From NCBI GenBank assembly GCA_031276775.1, contig JAISML010000108.1, forward strand, positions 1-6,328: 6,328 nucleotides of DNA. Direction: 5' to 3'. The DNA comes from Eubacteriales Family XIII. Incertae Sedis bacterium (GTDB lineage: Bacteria > Bacillota > Clostridia > Peptostreptococcales > Anaerovoracaceae). The translations under genes and the position numbers were made by a program. Below, piece by piece: positions 1 to 6,240 of the stretch. The notes under the pieces were generated by a model. The model did no database searches. It was not told the origin of the DNA and saw only the letters and a program-made list of their open reading frames with translations. The first letter of the stretch is position 1. Every line of letters starts with the position of its first letter.

Positions 1-464
1 ATCTCGTCAAAAGGTATCTCAACCGACTGTACGCAATCCAAATTGTGGCTCAGACCGAGCAAGCGGGCGATGCGTTCAAATCTGCCGTTGATCCGTTCGT
101 CAAAAGTCAAAACGCAAAATTTGTCCACAAGTTGCACGGCAAACAGCATGGTCGCTTCCGTCGGACCGATGACGGGGATCGACAAAGCCTCCCGCAAAGC
201 CCTGAGTCCCGTATCCGCACTGCAGTTGACGACGATCGCGTCCGCACCCTTTGCCTCCGCCTTCTTCGCTTGGCGCAGCAACGCGGGTACGGCAAACGCG
301 TCGTCGTATGCATTCATGATGAATTTCGGTCCGTCCTCGATGTAATAAAACTCAAAATCCGCACACAGTTTTGAACAGTCCCGCAATCTGAAACTGTTTC
401 TGCACGCTCCCGTCCCGTCGCCCTGTTCAGGCGCGAGTATCGGTGAAATGACCGCTATTTTCAT
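1..464 (-). CDS. Asp/Glu/hydantoin racemase family protein, N-terminal 154 residues (cut by window edge)
   Basis: The frame is open from the ATG at 464 to the left edge with no stop, giving 154 residues that begin MKIAVISPIL. The strongest signature is VVNCSADTGL at about residues 78-87, followed by REALSIPVIGPTEA (91-104). This is the Asp/Glu/hydantoin racemase pattern, and Cys81 is the expected first catalytic cysteine. The second cysteine would lie in the missing C-terminal half. Enzymes of this family are cytosolic, cofactor-independent racemases or isomerases using two cysteines on amino acids or 5-substituted hydantoins; some relatives are maleate isomerases or decarboxylases. The gene starts inside the 3' end of the amidohydrolase gene (38-base overlap), with AAAGGG at 474-479 and GGAAG at 468-472 as possible ribosome binding sites. 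Its place beside a carbamoylase-like M20 enzyme favours a hydantoin or amino-acid racemase role, but the substrate is inferred. Family call is confident; specificity is not. Confidence 0.88.
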   Translation of the reverse strand, partial: MKIAVISPILAPEQGDGTGACRNSFRLRDCSKLCADFEFYYIEDGPKFIMNAYDDAFAVPALLRQAKKAEAKGADAIVVNCSADTGLRALREALSIPVIGPTEATMLFAVQLVDKFCVLTFDERINGRFERIARLLGLSHNLDCVQSVEIPFDE

Positions 465-1947
465 CTTCTTCCGCCCTTTCCCACTGCCGGTAAAATGACG
501 CGATGGCGCGCTTCAATCCTTCGGACGGCAACGGGGCGCGTCCGATCGCAATCGCCCTGCGCACCGCGTCGCTCAAATCCTTGCCTGCTGTTTCCACCAT
601 ATCCGCGTTTCCGTCCGCGACAATGCGTTTGCCCGCACAGTAAACCTCGGTTATCTTATCTTTGGAACCGAGTTGGACAATCAGTTCCGCCGGCGTGACG
701 TCCTCGTCACAATACGGCGCGCGCAGACGATTCAAATCGAAACAGACGAAATCCGCCCGCCCGCCCGGTTCAAGCCGTCCGGCGGAAAGCGCGCCGCCCG
801 CCGCCCGCCCGCCGCCGGCATAGGACATTTGCAGGATATGTTCGCAGCTCAATTCCGAAGCGGCGTCCACGCCGGAACGCTCCGCGTTCAAATACGCCAT
901 GCGCAACTCGCGGCAATAATCCTGATCGTCATCCAAGCCGCAGCCGTCAAGCCCGACGCCGCAGACAAGTCCCCGTTCCACTGCGGAAGCAAGCGGCATG
1001 ACCCCGCTCCGCAGACGGAGGTTGGAGGACGGATTGGTCACAAGCGTCACGCCCGCCTCAGCCAGCAGGTCGAGTTCCCCATCCTCAGCCCATACGGTAT
1101 GGGCGCAGGTAAGGTGCGGGCCGAGAAAGCCGATCTCCTGCAGATGGTTCACCGTGCTTTTCCCCCATTGTCTGTGCGCGTAGACCCGTTGGTATTTCGT
1201 TTCCAGCATATGCATATGCACGGACGTCCGATGCTGTTTCGCGTAGTCGGCAAGATCCGTCAACGCCTTGTCCCCGCACCACTGCACGCCGACGGGACAA
1301 ACCTGCACGGCAACCATGCCGGAGGCAATCTCCTGCGCGAGACATTTGCGCAGCTCATCCAACAGGTCGCAATACTCCGACAAACCGATCGGCCGATCGC
1401 AGATCATTTTGAGGAAATCGGCCTTGAGGCCCGGCGCAAGCATGTCCGCAAATGCCGTCCGATCCGCGTAGATGAGACTGTTTTGATCCGTAAAGGGAGG
1501 ACAGAGCGCCACGCGGATCCCCGCTTTGTTGTACGCCCGCGCCGTTTCGACGAGTTCGTCCGACAATCGGTCGCCGTCAACGATGTTGTGGCAGTGAACC
1601 ACGGTCGTGACGCCTGCGGCCGCCAGTCGCAACCCGTCATAATAGGCGGCTTGCGCGGCGGGCGCGCAGATGCGCCTGAGCTGGGGGATCCACAGTTCCA
1701 AGGCGCAATCCCTCACACCGAAGCGGAACGGCGAAAGCCCCCGTCCGTGATCGTGCGCGTCGATAAACCCCGGCACGATCAGCCGGTTTGCGTCGAAATC
1801 GCAATCCACGCGCGGATGAGCGCGCCGAAGCGTCTCCGCCGGCGCGACGTCGACGATCAGCCCATCGCGCATCAGGAGCGCGTAATTCTCTTTTGAACCA
1901 AGATCCCGCCCTCCCGTCAAGAGCGTCCCGCCGATCATCCGTTCCAT
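427..1947 (-). CDS. Amidohydrolase superfamily metal-dependent deaminase/hydrolase (COG0402, ATZ/TRZ-like)
   Basis: This 506-residue protein has the amidohydrolase TIM-barrel signatures in order. The HxH metal motif is in GFIDAHDHG (His65, His67). HMHMLET supplies His246 and Glu249, CAHTVW supplies His283, NPSSNLRLRSGVMPL (305-319) is the typical ATZ/TRZ-type segment, and GLDG supplies the metal/catalytic Asp334. The C-terminal GRLEPGGRADFVCFDL segment (390-405) is the usual return to the small beta domain. The family includes guanine, cytosine and S-adenosylhomocysteine deaminases and triazine hydrolases, which hydrolyse amino or halo groups on ring carbons. I see no carboxylated-lysine signature of the hydantoinase branch. 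The chosen ATG shares one base with the TGA of the alcohol dehydrogenase gene; a GTG three bases upstream and an ATG at 1938 are alternatives, and no strong Shine-Dalgarno is present, which suggests coupled translation. The tail is acidic and ends in FTDTRA. Substrate is unknown. Confidence 0.9.
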   Translation of the reverse strand: MERMIGGTLLTGGRDLGSKENYALLMRDGLIVDVAPAETLRRAHPRVDCDFDANRLIVPGFIDAHDHGRGLSPFRFGVRDCALELWIPQLRRICAPAAQAAYYDGLRLAAAGVTTVVHCHNIVDGDRLSDELVETARAYNKAGIRVALCPPFTDQNSLIYADRTAFADMLAPGLKADFLKMICDRPIGLSEYCDLLDELRKCLAQEIASGMVAVQVCPVGVQWCGDKALTDLADYAKQHRTSVHMHMLETKYQRVYAHRQWGKSTVNHLQEIGFLGPHLTCAHTVWAEDGELDLLAEAGVTLVTNPSSNLRLRSGVMPLASAVERGLVCGVGLDGCGLDDDQDYCRELRMAYLNAERSGVDAASELSCEHILQMSYAGGGRAAGGALSAGRLEPGGRADFVCFDLNRLRAPYCDEDVTPAELIVQLGSKDKITEVYCAGKRIVADGNADMVETAGKDLSDAVRRAIAIGRAPLPSEGLKRAIASFYRQWERAEEDENSGHFTDTRA

Positions 1948-3131
1948 CACATGGCCGCCCGGAACAGTTCCGTCACATCCCGACGTTCAAAAGATACCAA
2001 ACTGTTGTTCAACACACCCGCCATCGTGGAAAAAACGGAATCCGTCATCGGTTCGATCATCGCTTCCGTCACACCCAAATCCCGCATACGGACATCGCAA
2101 TCGAATTGTTGCAGCACCCGTTTCATTGCGGCGGGGCTGCGCGCCGCCAACGCTTCTTCGGACAGCCCGCCCTCGTCGCCGCCGAAAATGCGCGTCAACT
2201 CCGCATGTCTGCGGATATCCGCGCGCCAGGTTTTCTCAAGGTAAGGAACGGCAAACGGACACATGGTCAAACCGTGCGGAGCGCCCGTCTGTCCGCCGAC
2301 ACTGTGCCCCAGGGCGTGTATGGCCACGGTTCCGGAGTTTCCCTCCCCGATGACCACTCCGCCCAGCATACTCGCCCAAGCCATGTTCGCCCGCGCCTCG
2401 ATATCCGTGTCCCCGTGCCGAATCGCTCTGTCCAAATAACGCATCACGAGCCTGAGGGACGCTTCCGCCAGAATATCCGTAAAAGGGTTCGCACACTTCG
2501 CCACATAGGCTTCCATCGCGTGAAAGAGGACGTCAATGCCGCAGCTTCGCGTTACGGACGGGGGCATGGACAACATGAGTTCCGGATCTACGATGGATGC
2601 CGACGGCATGAGCAGATCGTGACCGACCCCCGGCTTGTCATGGCTTCTCGTATCGGTTACCACAAACCATTTCGTCGCCTCGGAGCCGGTTCCCGCCGTC
2701 GTCGCAATGCAAATGACGGGAAACGGCCGGTTGACTTTTTCCAAATCCGCCTTTGACCCGCCCGCGATATAGCTTCTGACCGATCGGTCGTCCTGCGCGG
2801 CAAGAAAGGCGATCGCTTTGGCCGTATCCAACGCGCTGCCGCCGCCCAGACCGATCGTGAAATCACAGTTTTCCGCGACAAACCTCTCCGTCTGCCTGTC
2901 TATGTCCACATCCCTCGGATTCGGCTCCACATCGTCGACGATCGAAAAATCAACGCCCGCCGCCTTGAGCAAGGCGCCGACGCGATCCGTAAACCCCAGT
3001 GCGCGCATCGTATCTTTTGCCGCGCAGATCATCGCTTTTCGACCGTACGCGGGGGCAATTTCCTCCAGGACGCCGAGCCGGCCGGCGCCGACATAAAATT
3101 TGGTGGGCATTGTAAAATCAAATGGATTCAT
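1947..3131 (-). CDS. Iron-containing alcohol dehydrogenase family protein
   Basis: This 394-residue protein is the usual length for group III (Fe-ADH) dehydrogenases. The nucleotide-binding GGGSALDTAK lies at 96-105 and ATTAGTGSEAT at 143-153. The four metal ligands align as Asp200 and His204 in GIDVLFHAMEAY, His272 in IHALGHSVGG, and His286 in GAPHG; His276 matches the additional conserved histidine. All expected active-site residues are therefore present. The family interconverts alcohols and aldehydes or ketones with NAD(P)H in the cytosol, and relatives include lactaldehyde/propanediol oxidoreductases, maleylacetate reductases and hydroxyacid-oxoacid transhydrogenases. The start at 3131 is chosen over an upstream ATG at 3152 because AAGGAG at 3138-3143 sits six bases before it and the family N-terminus (MNPFDFTMPTKFYVGAG) begins here. 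It overlaps the M20 gene by 14 bases and the amidohydrolase start by one base. Its exact substrate cannot be read from sequence. Confidence 0.95.
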   Translation of the reverse strand: MNPFDFTMPTKFYVGAGRLGVLEEIAPAYGRKAMICAAKDTMRALGFTDRVGALLKAAGVDFSIVDDVEPNPRDVDIDRQTERFVAENCDFTIGLGGGSALDTAKAIAFLAAQDDRSVRSYIAGGSKADLEKVNRPFPVICIATTAGTGSEATKWFVVTDTRSHDKPGVGHDLLMPSASIVDPELMLSMPPSVTRSCGIDVLFHAMEAYVAKCANPFTDILAEASLRLVMRYLDRAIRHGDTDIEARANMAWASMLGGVVIGEGNSGTVAIHALGHSVGGQTGAPHGLTMCPFAVPYLEKTWRADIRRHAELTRIFGGDEGGLSEEALAARSPAAMKRVLQQFDCDVRMRDLGVTEAMIEPMTDSVFSTMAGVLNNSLVSFERRDVTELFRAAM

Positions 3132-4410
3132 CTGTTTCTCCTTCGCAAGCATCCAACTCCAATATTGTCCGCAAAAGCACCTCCGCTCCCGCTTTCAGAT
3201 CTTCGGGGCGCGTTTGCTCCATTCGTGAATGGCTGACGCCCCCGACGCTGGGAACAAAAATCATGCCGGTGGGGAACCGCTTTGCCATCTGAAGCGCATC
3301 GTGAAAAGCGCCGCTCGGAAGCGTGGAATAATCATAACCGCACGCCGCGCAGGCAAGACCGATCTTCGCACGCACCCATGCATTCATGCGGGCGGGCGCG
3401 TGCCTTGCGAGTTCGCGCCGCTCCGCCGTCGCGCCCGATGCGGAAACGGCACGCGCCAATTCCGCCCAAAACGCCCTCTCAATCCGTTCCATCACGGCTT
3501 CGTCGCCGTCGCGGACTTCCAGCGTGAACCGGCAAAGCCCCGGTATGACGTTGACCGCGTTCGGCACAACGTCGATCCGACCGACGGTCGCGACGGAATA
3601 TTTTTCTCCGTGCGCGGCGACCAAATCCGGCAGTTTCGCGATGCAGACGGCGGCCGTTGCGAGCGCATCGCAGCGATCTTTCATCATCGTCGCGCCGGCA
3701 TGGTTCGCTTCGCCGCGTATCGTAATTTCCTCCCGCAGAACGCCCGCTATCGAGGAAACGACGCCGACGGAATGCCCCGCGCGATTCAGATTGTTCCCCT
3801 GTTCCACGTGCGGTTCGATGAAAGCGTGGACGCCCGCGCGCGATCTGACCGCTTCCCCCGACCGTGAAACATCAACGCCGAACGCCGACAGAACCTCACG
3901 TCTGCCGACGCCTTCCGCATCCAAATCATCGTCATGGAAAGCGCTCATTTCGCCTCCTGAAAAAGCGGAGCTGCCATACATCCCGTTTCCGAACCGGACG
4001 CCCTCCTCATCGGCAAAGACGATGATCTCTATCGGGTGTTCCGTCACAAAATCCGCCGCCGCAAGCGCCTCGGCGACTTCAAGCGCTGCGACGCACCCGT
4101 AGGCGCCGTCGTATTTCCCTCCGTCCTCCACCGTATCCAAATGCGAACCGATGAGGATCGCAGGTTCCCTGACCCGCCCCTCCCTGCGGGCGATCAGATT
4201 TCCTGCGGGATCCTCTCTCAGGCTCAAACCGAGTCGGCGGGAAAATTCCGAGAACACCTCCCTTCCCCGCCGATCCTCGGGGGAATATGCGATGCGCGCA
4301 TGTGTGCCGTCGTCGCGTCCGCCGCATTCGTATATCGCATCCAGCCTGTCCGCGATGCGCCTCGCGTCGATTTTAAATTCCGCAGCCGCGTTTGCGGCAA
4401 TACCGTTCAT
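3118..4410 (-). CDS. M20-family Zn-dependent hydrolase: N-carbamoyl-L-amino acid hydrolase / allantoate amidohydrolase-like
   Basis: This 430-residue protein carries the full signature set of the hydantoinase/carbamoylase subgroup of M20 metallopeptidases. AYSPEDRRGR is at 41-50. GSHLDTVEDGGKYDGAYG (88-105) supplies metal ligands His90 and Asp101. FADEEGVRFG (132-141) supplies catalytic Glu135 and ligand Glu136. EPHVEQG gives His201, NHAGATMM is at 236-243, VPNAVNVIPG at 282-291, and GGVSHS gives His394. These enzymes use two metal ions to hydrolyse N-carbamoyl-amino acids, allantoate, ureidoglycine or beta-ureido acids, releasing ammonia and CO2; the middle (lid) domain also forms the dimer. 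The sequence does not separate these substrates. An ATG at 4416 (two extra residues) is possible, but AAGGA at 4416-4420 is correctly spaced for the ATG at 4410. It lies 37 bases after SDR-B, and its 3' end holds the next gene's ribosome binding site. Confidence 0.93.
   Translation of the reverse strand: MNGIAANAAAEFKIDARRIADRLDAIYECGGRDDGTHARIAYSPEDRRGREVFSEFSRRLGLSLREDPAGNLIARREGRVREPAILIGSHLDTVEDGGKYDGAYGCVAALEVAEALAAADFVTEHPIEIIVFADEEGVRFGNGMYGSSAFSGGEMSAFHDDDLDAEGVGRREVLSAFGVDVSRSGEAVRSRAGVHAFIEPHVEQGNNLNRAGHSVGVVSSIAGVLREEITIRGEANHAGATMMKDRCDALATAAVCIAKLPDLVAAHGEKYSVATVGRIDVVPNAVNVIPGLCRFTLEVRDGDEAVMERIERAFWAELARAVSASGATAERRELARHAPARMNAWVRAKIGLACAACGYDYSTLPSGAFHDALQMAKRFPTGMIFVPSVGGVSHSRMEQTRPEDLKAGAEVLLRTILELDACEGETDESI
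3138..3143 (-). promoter_or_regulatory. Ribosome binding site deciding the alcohol dehydrogenase start
   Basis: On the minus strand AAGGAG lies six bases before the ATG at 3131. It is inside the last codons of the M20 gene. It would fall downstream of the alternative ATG at 3152, so it supports the shorter protein and coupled translation with the M20 gene. Confidence 0.75.
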
Positions 4411-4415
4411 CCCCA

Positions 4416-4420
4416 TCCTT
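4416..4420 (-). promoter_or_regulatory. Ribosome binding site deciding the M20 hydrolase start
   Basis: AAGGA on the minus strand is five bases before the ATG at 4410. It directly abuts and overlaps the other candidate ATG at 4414-4416, which would have no usable spacing. This favours the downstream start. Confidence 0.6.
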
Positions 4421-4447
4421 CACATGATCCCTGTGCGTCGCATGCGC

Positions 4448-5203
4448 TCAAAAGTAAAGGCAGGCTTCGGTTCCGCCGTCGATCACGATGCCTTGACCCG
4501 TGATCGCCCGTGCATCTTCCGTCGCAAGAAACACGGCCATATTGGCGATGTCCGCCGAATCTATCCGAAGCGCCATGGGTTGATGCGCATCGAGAAATTT
4601 TTCGCGCGCCTCCCCCACAAACCCTTTGTTCAACGGTGTGTCGACAAACCCCGGACAAACCGCGTTGCAACGGATGTTGTCCTTGGCCATTTCCGCGGCC
4701 ACCGAGCGCGTCAAACTCATCGCGCCCGCTTTCGCCGCCGAATAACCGATTTTGTTGGGAATCGGTCTGAGACCGAACGTACCCACCGTATTGATGATGA
4801 CGCCGCCGCCCCGCTTCTTCATATACGGGATCACATACTTGCTTCCCAAAAATATGCCGTACAGATCGATCTCGACAACCTTTTGAAACGCTTCAAAGGT
4901 CGTCGTTTCGATCGTTCCCTCCGGACTGACGCCCGCATTGTTGTAAAGAATGTCAATGCCTCCGAACACCGCTTCGACTTCGGAGAACAACTGTACCATT
5001 CGGTTCTCGTCGCTGACGTCCGCGACGAATACCGCCGCCTCCCCGCCCCGCGTCCGAATCGTTTCACGAACCGCGTCCAGCTTCCTTTCGGTGGCGCCGA
5101 CAAGAGCCACTTTCGCGCCTTGCGCCACGAGTTGCAAGGCGATTTCCGCACCGAGACCGCTGCCGCCCCCGGTTACCACCGCCACTTTTTCTTTCAATTT
5201 CAT
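4448..5203 (-). CDS. Short-chain dehydrogenase/reductase (SDR-B), with glycine at the catalytic serine position
   Basis: This 251-residue classical SDR has the Rossmann glycine motif VTGGGSGLG at 10-18, ADVSDE (61-66) for adenine-ring contact, YNNAG at 87-91, YSAAK with Tyr154 and Lys158, and the PGFVDTP segment at 184-190. SDRs oxidise or reduce hydroxyl/keto groups with NAD(P)(H) in the cytosol. In the expected N-S-Y-K tetrad, the position 13 residues before Tyr154 is Gly141, not Ser, in the stretch INTVGTFGLRPIPNKIGY; Thr139 and Thr142 flank it. The Asn position carries Asp113 (EIDLYG). The nucleotides read unambiguously, so this is not an ORF-calling artefact. The end of the second strand lacks an acidic residue (LVGATERK), so NADP(H) use is possible but unproven. 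The start has AAAGGAAAG at 5211-5219, seven bases upstream. It follows SDR-A by 39 bases and likely works on a related intermediate, or has altered catalysis. Confidence 0.93.
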   Translation of the reverse strand: MKLKEKVAVVTGGGSGLGAEIALQLVAQGAKVALVGATERKLDAVRETIRTRGGEAAVFVADVSDENRMVQLFSEVEAVFGGIDILYNNAGVSPEGTIETTTFEAFQKVVEIDLYGIFLGSKYVIPYMKKRGGGVIINTVGTFGLRPIPNKIGYSAAKAGAMSLTRSVAAEMAKDNIRCNAVCPGFVDTPLNKGFVGEAREKFLDAHQPMALRIDSADIANMAVFLATEDARAITGQGIVIDGGTEACLYF

Positions 5204-5242
5204 GTTATCGCTTTCCTTTCAGGAATATCGCATTTCGTTTCA

Positions 5243-5998
5243 CTAACAATGCGTGATCTGCCCTCCGTCAACGACCAATTCCGAACCCGTGCAGAACGAA
5301 GCGTCTTCCGAAAGCAAAAAAACGATCGCGGACGCGATTTCCGACGCTTTCCCGAGTCTGCCCAAAGGAATGGACGACACCGACTGCGCGTACCGGTCGG
5401 GATCGTCGATGATCCATTGATTCATCGGCGTTTCGATCGTCCCGGGCGCGACCACGTTGGAGCGGATGCGGCGGGGTCCGAATTCCAATGCAATGGCCTT
5501 GCTTAGCTGGCGAATCGCCCCTTTTGACGCGCAATAGTGGGCGGAATTCGCAAAACCGATGTACCCGCTGATCGAGCTCAGGAATACGATGGCGCCGCCG
5601 GAATCCTGCGCGATGAGCTGTCTGATGAATGCCTGACTGCAGAGAAAGGAACCCTTCAGGTTGATGTCCGTCATGCGATCAAAATCCTCTTCGCGCATTT
5701 CCAACAACGGGATGCTTGAAAAGACGCCCGCGCAATTTACAAGACAATCCACTTGTCCGAAATCCGCAACCGCTTTCCCAAGCATATCGTCAATGCTGTC
5801 CGAACGGCACACATCGACGGAAACCGTCGCGGCCCGACCGCCGACGCCCGCGATTTCCGCTTTCACTGATTCAAGGCTTTCCGCCCGGATATCCGCCAAA
5901 ATGAGATTGGCGCCTTCCTCCGCGGACAGCAACGCCGTCGCCTTTCCAAGACCCGAACCCGCTCCGGTCACGATGACGGTTTTGTTCTTCAAACGCAT
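5243..5998 (-). CDS. Short-chain dehydrogenase/reductase (SDR-A), full catalytic tetrad
   Basis: This 251-residue classical SDR has the glycine-rich TGAGSGLG at 11-18, VDVCRS at 61-66, VNCAG at 87-91, and a complete tetrad of Asn113 (DINLKG), Ser142 (LSSISG), Tyr155 and Lys159 (YCASK). PGTIETPMN follows at 185-193 and the end is LVVDGGQITHC. Asp36 at the end of the second beta strand (LILADIRAE) favours NAD(H). The family reaction is reversible alcohol/ketone oxidoreduction in the cytosol; typical best matches for such proteins are labelled 3-oxoacyl-ACP reductase or glucose dehydrogenase, names that do not establish substrate. The start at 5998 is chosen because MRLKNKTVIVTGAG is the normal SDR beginning and GAGGGA lies at 6005-6010. 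The frame stays open to an ATG at 6208, but that extension is low-complexity, covers tandem repeats and has no SDR counterpart. It is the first gene of the tight cluster. Confidence 0.95.
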   Translation of the reverse strand: MRLKNKTVIVTGAGSGLGKATALLSAEEGANLILADIRAESLESVKAEIAGVGGRAATVSVDVCRSDSIDDMLGKAVADFGQVDCLVNCAGVFSSIPLLEMREEDFDRMTDINLKGSFLCSQAFIRQLIAQDSGGAIVFLSSISGYIGFANSAHYCASKGAIRQLSKAIALEFGPRRIRSNVVAPGTIETPMNQWIIDDPDRYAQSVSSIPLGRLGKASEIASAIVFLLSEDASFCTGSELVVDGGQITHC

Positions 5999-6004
5999 AG
6001 TCTT

Positions 6005-6010
6005 TCCCTC
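6005..6010 (-). promoter_or_regulatory. Ribosome binding site deciding the SDR-A start
   Basis: GAGGGA on the minus strand lies six bases before the ATG at 5998. It supports that start over the in-frame upstream ATG at 6208, which has no such site and directly follows an inverted repeat. Confidence 0.6.
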
Positions 6011-6011
6011 T

Positions 6012-6056
6012 TGTCTGCTTGCTGCATGTCTGCTTGCTGCATGTCTGTTTACTGTA
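6012..6056. repeat. 15-base tandem repeat, three copies, in the SDR-A leader
   Basis: Read on the plus strand, TGTCTGCTTGCTGCA occurs at 6012-6026 and again identically at 6027-6041. A third copy at 6042-6056 (TGTCTGTTTACTGTA) matches 12 of 15 bases, all differences being transitions. A fourth stretch at 6057-6071 keeps only the CTG core. On the transcribed strand the unit is TGCAGCAAGCAGACA, ending one base from the SDR-A ribosome binding site. It could bind a regulator, act in the mRNA leader, or simply be a slippage product. Confidence 0.85.
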
Positions 6057-6209
6057 TATCTGCCAATGTTTGCCCGGCCGCCGATGTTTCCCTGTTGCCC
6101 GTCCGGCGATTTCCCTGTCCGGCCGCTTGCCGGTTCACTGCCGGCGGAAAGAGCGGATGCGGCGGCGCATGTCCGAAGCATCCCCTCTTCCCAAATAGCC
6201 GGCGGCATT

Positions 6210-6226
6210 GTCCGATCACATCGGAC
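6210..6226. promoter_or_regulatory. Perfect 7-3-7 inverted repeat (candidate operator or hairpin)
   Basis: GTCCGAT and ATCGGAC flank a three-base centre (CAC on the plus strand). The repeat begins 14 bases after the stop codon of the upstream gene and about 210 bases before SDR-A. No T-run follows on the transcribed strand, so a normal intrinsic terminator is unlikely. A dimeric repressor operator or a processing/stabilising hairpin fits better. The symmetry is seen directly; the function is inferred. Confidence 0.45.
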
Positions 6227-6240
6227 GCGCTGCCATACGG

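Larger units (their letters stand above)
5999..6240 (-). other. 242-base leader between the upstream gene and the six-gene cluster
   Basis: This is the only long non-coding gap in the window. It contains the inverted repeat at 6210-6226, the tandem repeat at 6012-6056, a GC-rich stretch around 6070-6175 with repeated GTCCGG and CCGGC elements, including a 5-base stem at 6129-6145, and the SDR-A ribosome binding site. A promoter for the cluster is expected here. Only weak candidates such as TTGGCA or TATACA (near 6052-6068, minus strand) are visible, and they are not paired at proper spacing. I see no T-run that would make an intrinsic terminator. Confidence 0.6.

Noticed and set aside
673..1896. 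A 407-codon open frame on the plus strand antisense to the amidohydrolase
   Set aside because: The minus-strand protein has a complete metal-binding motif set, while the plus-strand product is Arg/His/Pro-rich with no family signature.
1961..1971. Palindrome GGAACAGTTCC
   Set aside because: It is short, lies inside the alcohol dehydrogenase coding sequence, and has no neighbouring element suggesting a regulatory role.
1788..2756. A 322-codon plus-strand open frame across the amidohydrolase / alcohol dehydrogenase junction
   Set aside because: Antisense shadow of two overlapping genes; low-complexity Arg/His composition and no motif.
4151..5506. A 451-codon open frame on the plus strand spanning the M20, SDR-B and SDR-A genes
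   Set aside because: It is antisense to three well-supported genes and crosses their intergenic gaps. Its arginine-rich product has no recognisable motif, as expected from codon bias in GC-rich DNA.
6042..6100. Possible sigma-70 promoter elements (TTGGCA, TATACA) on the minus strand
   Set aside because: The two hexamers are two bases apart instead of about 17, and neither has a good partner at the correct distance.
6129..6145. GCCGG/CCGGC inverted repeat as a terminator
   Set aside because: Only five base pairs with a seven-base loop and no following T-run on the transcribed strand; common by chance in GC-rich DNA.
5999..6208. A 70-residue N-terminal extension of SDR-A starting at the ATG at 6208
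   Set aside because: The extension contains RHAASRHAASR encoded by the tandem repeat, lacks a ribosome binding site, and is absent from normal SDRs; the ATG at 5998 has a good site and a canonical SDR start.
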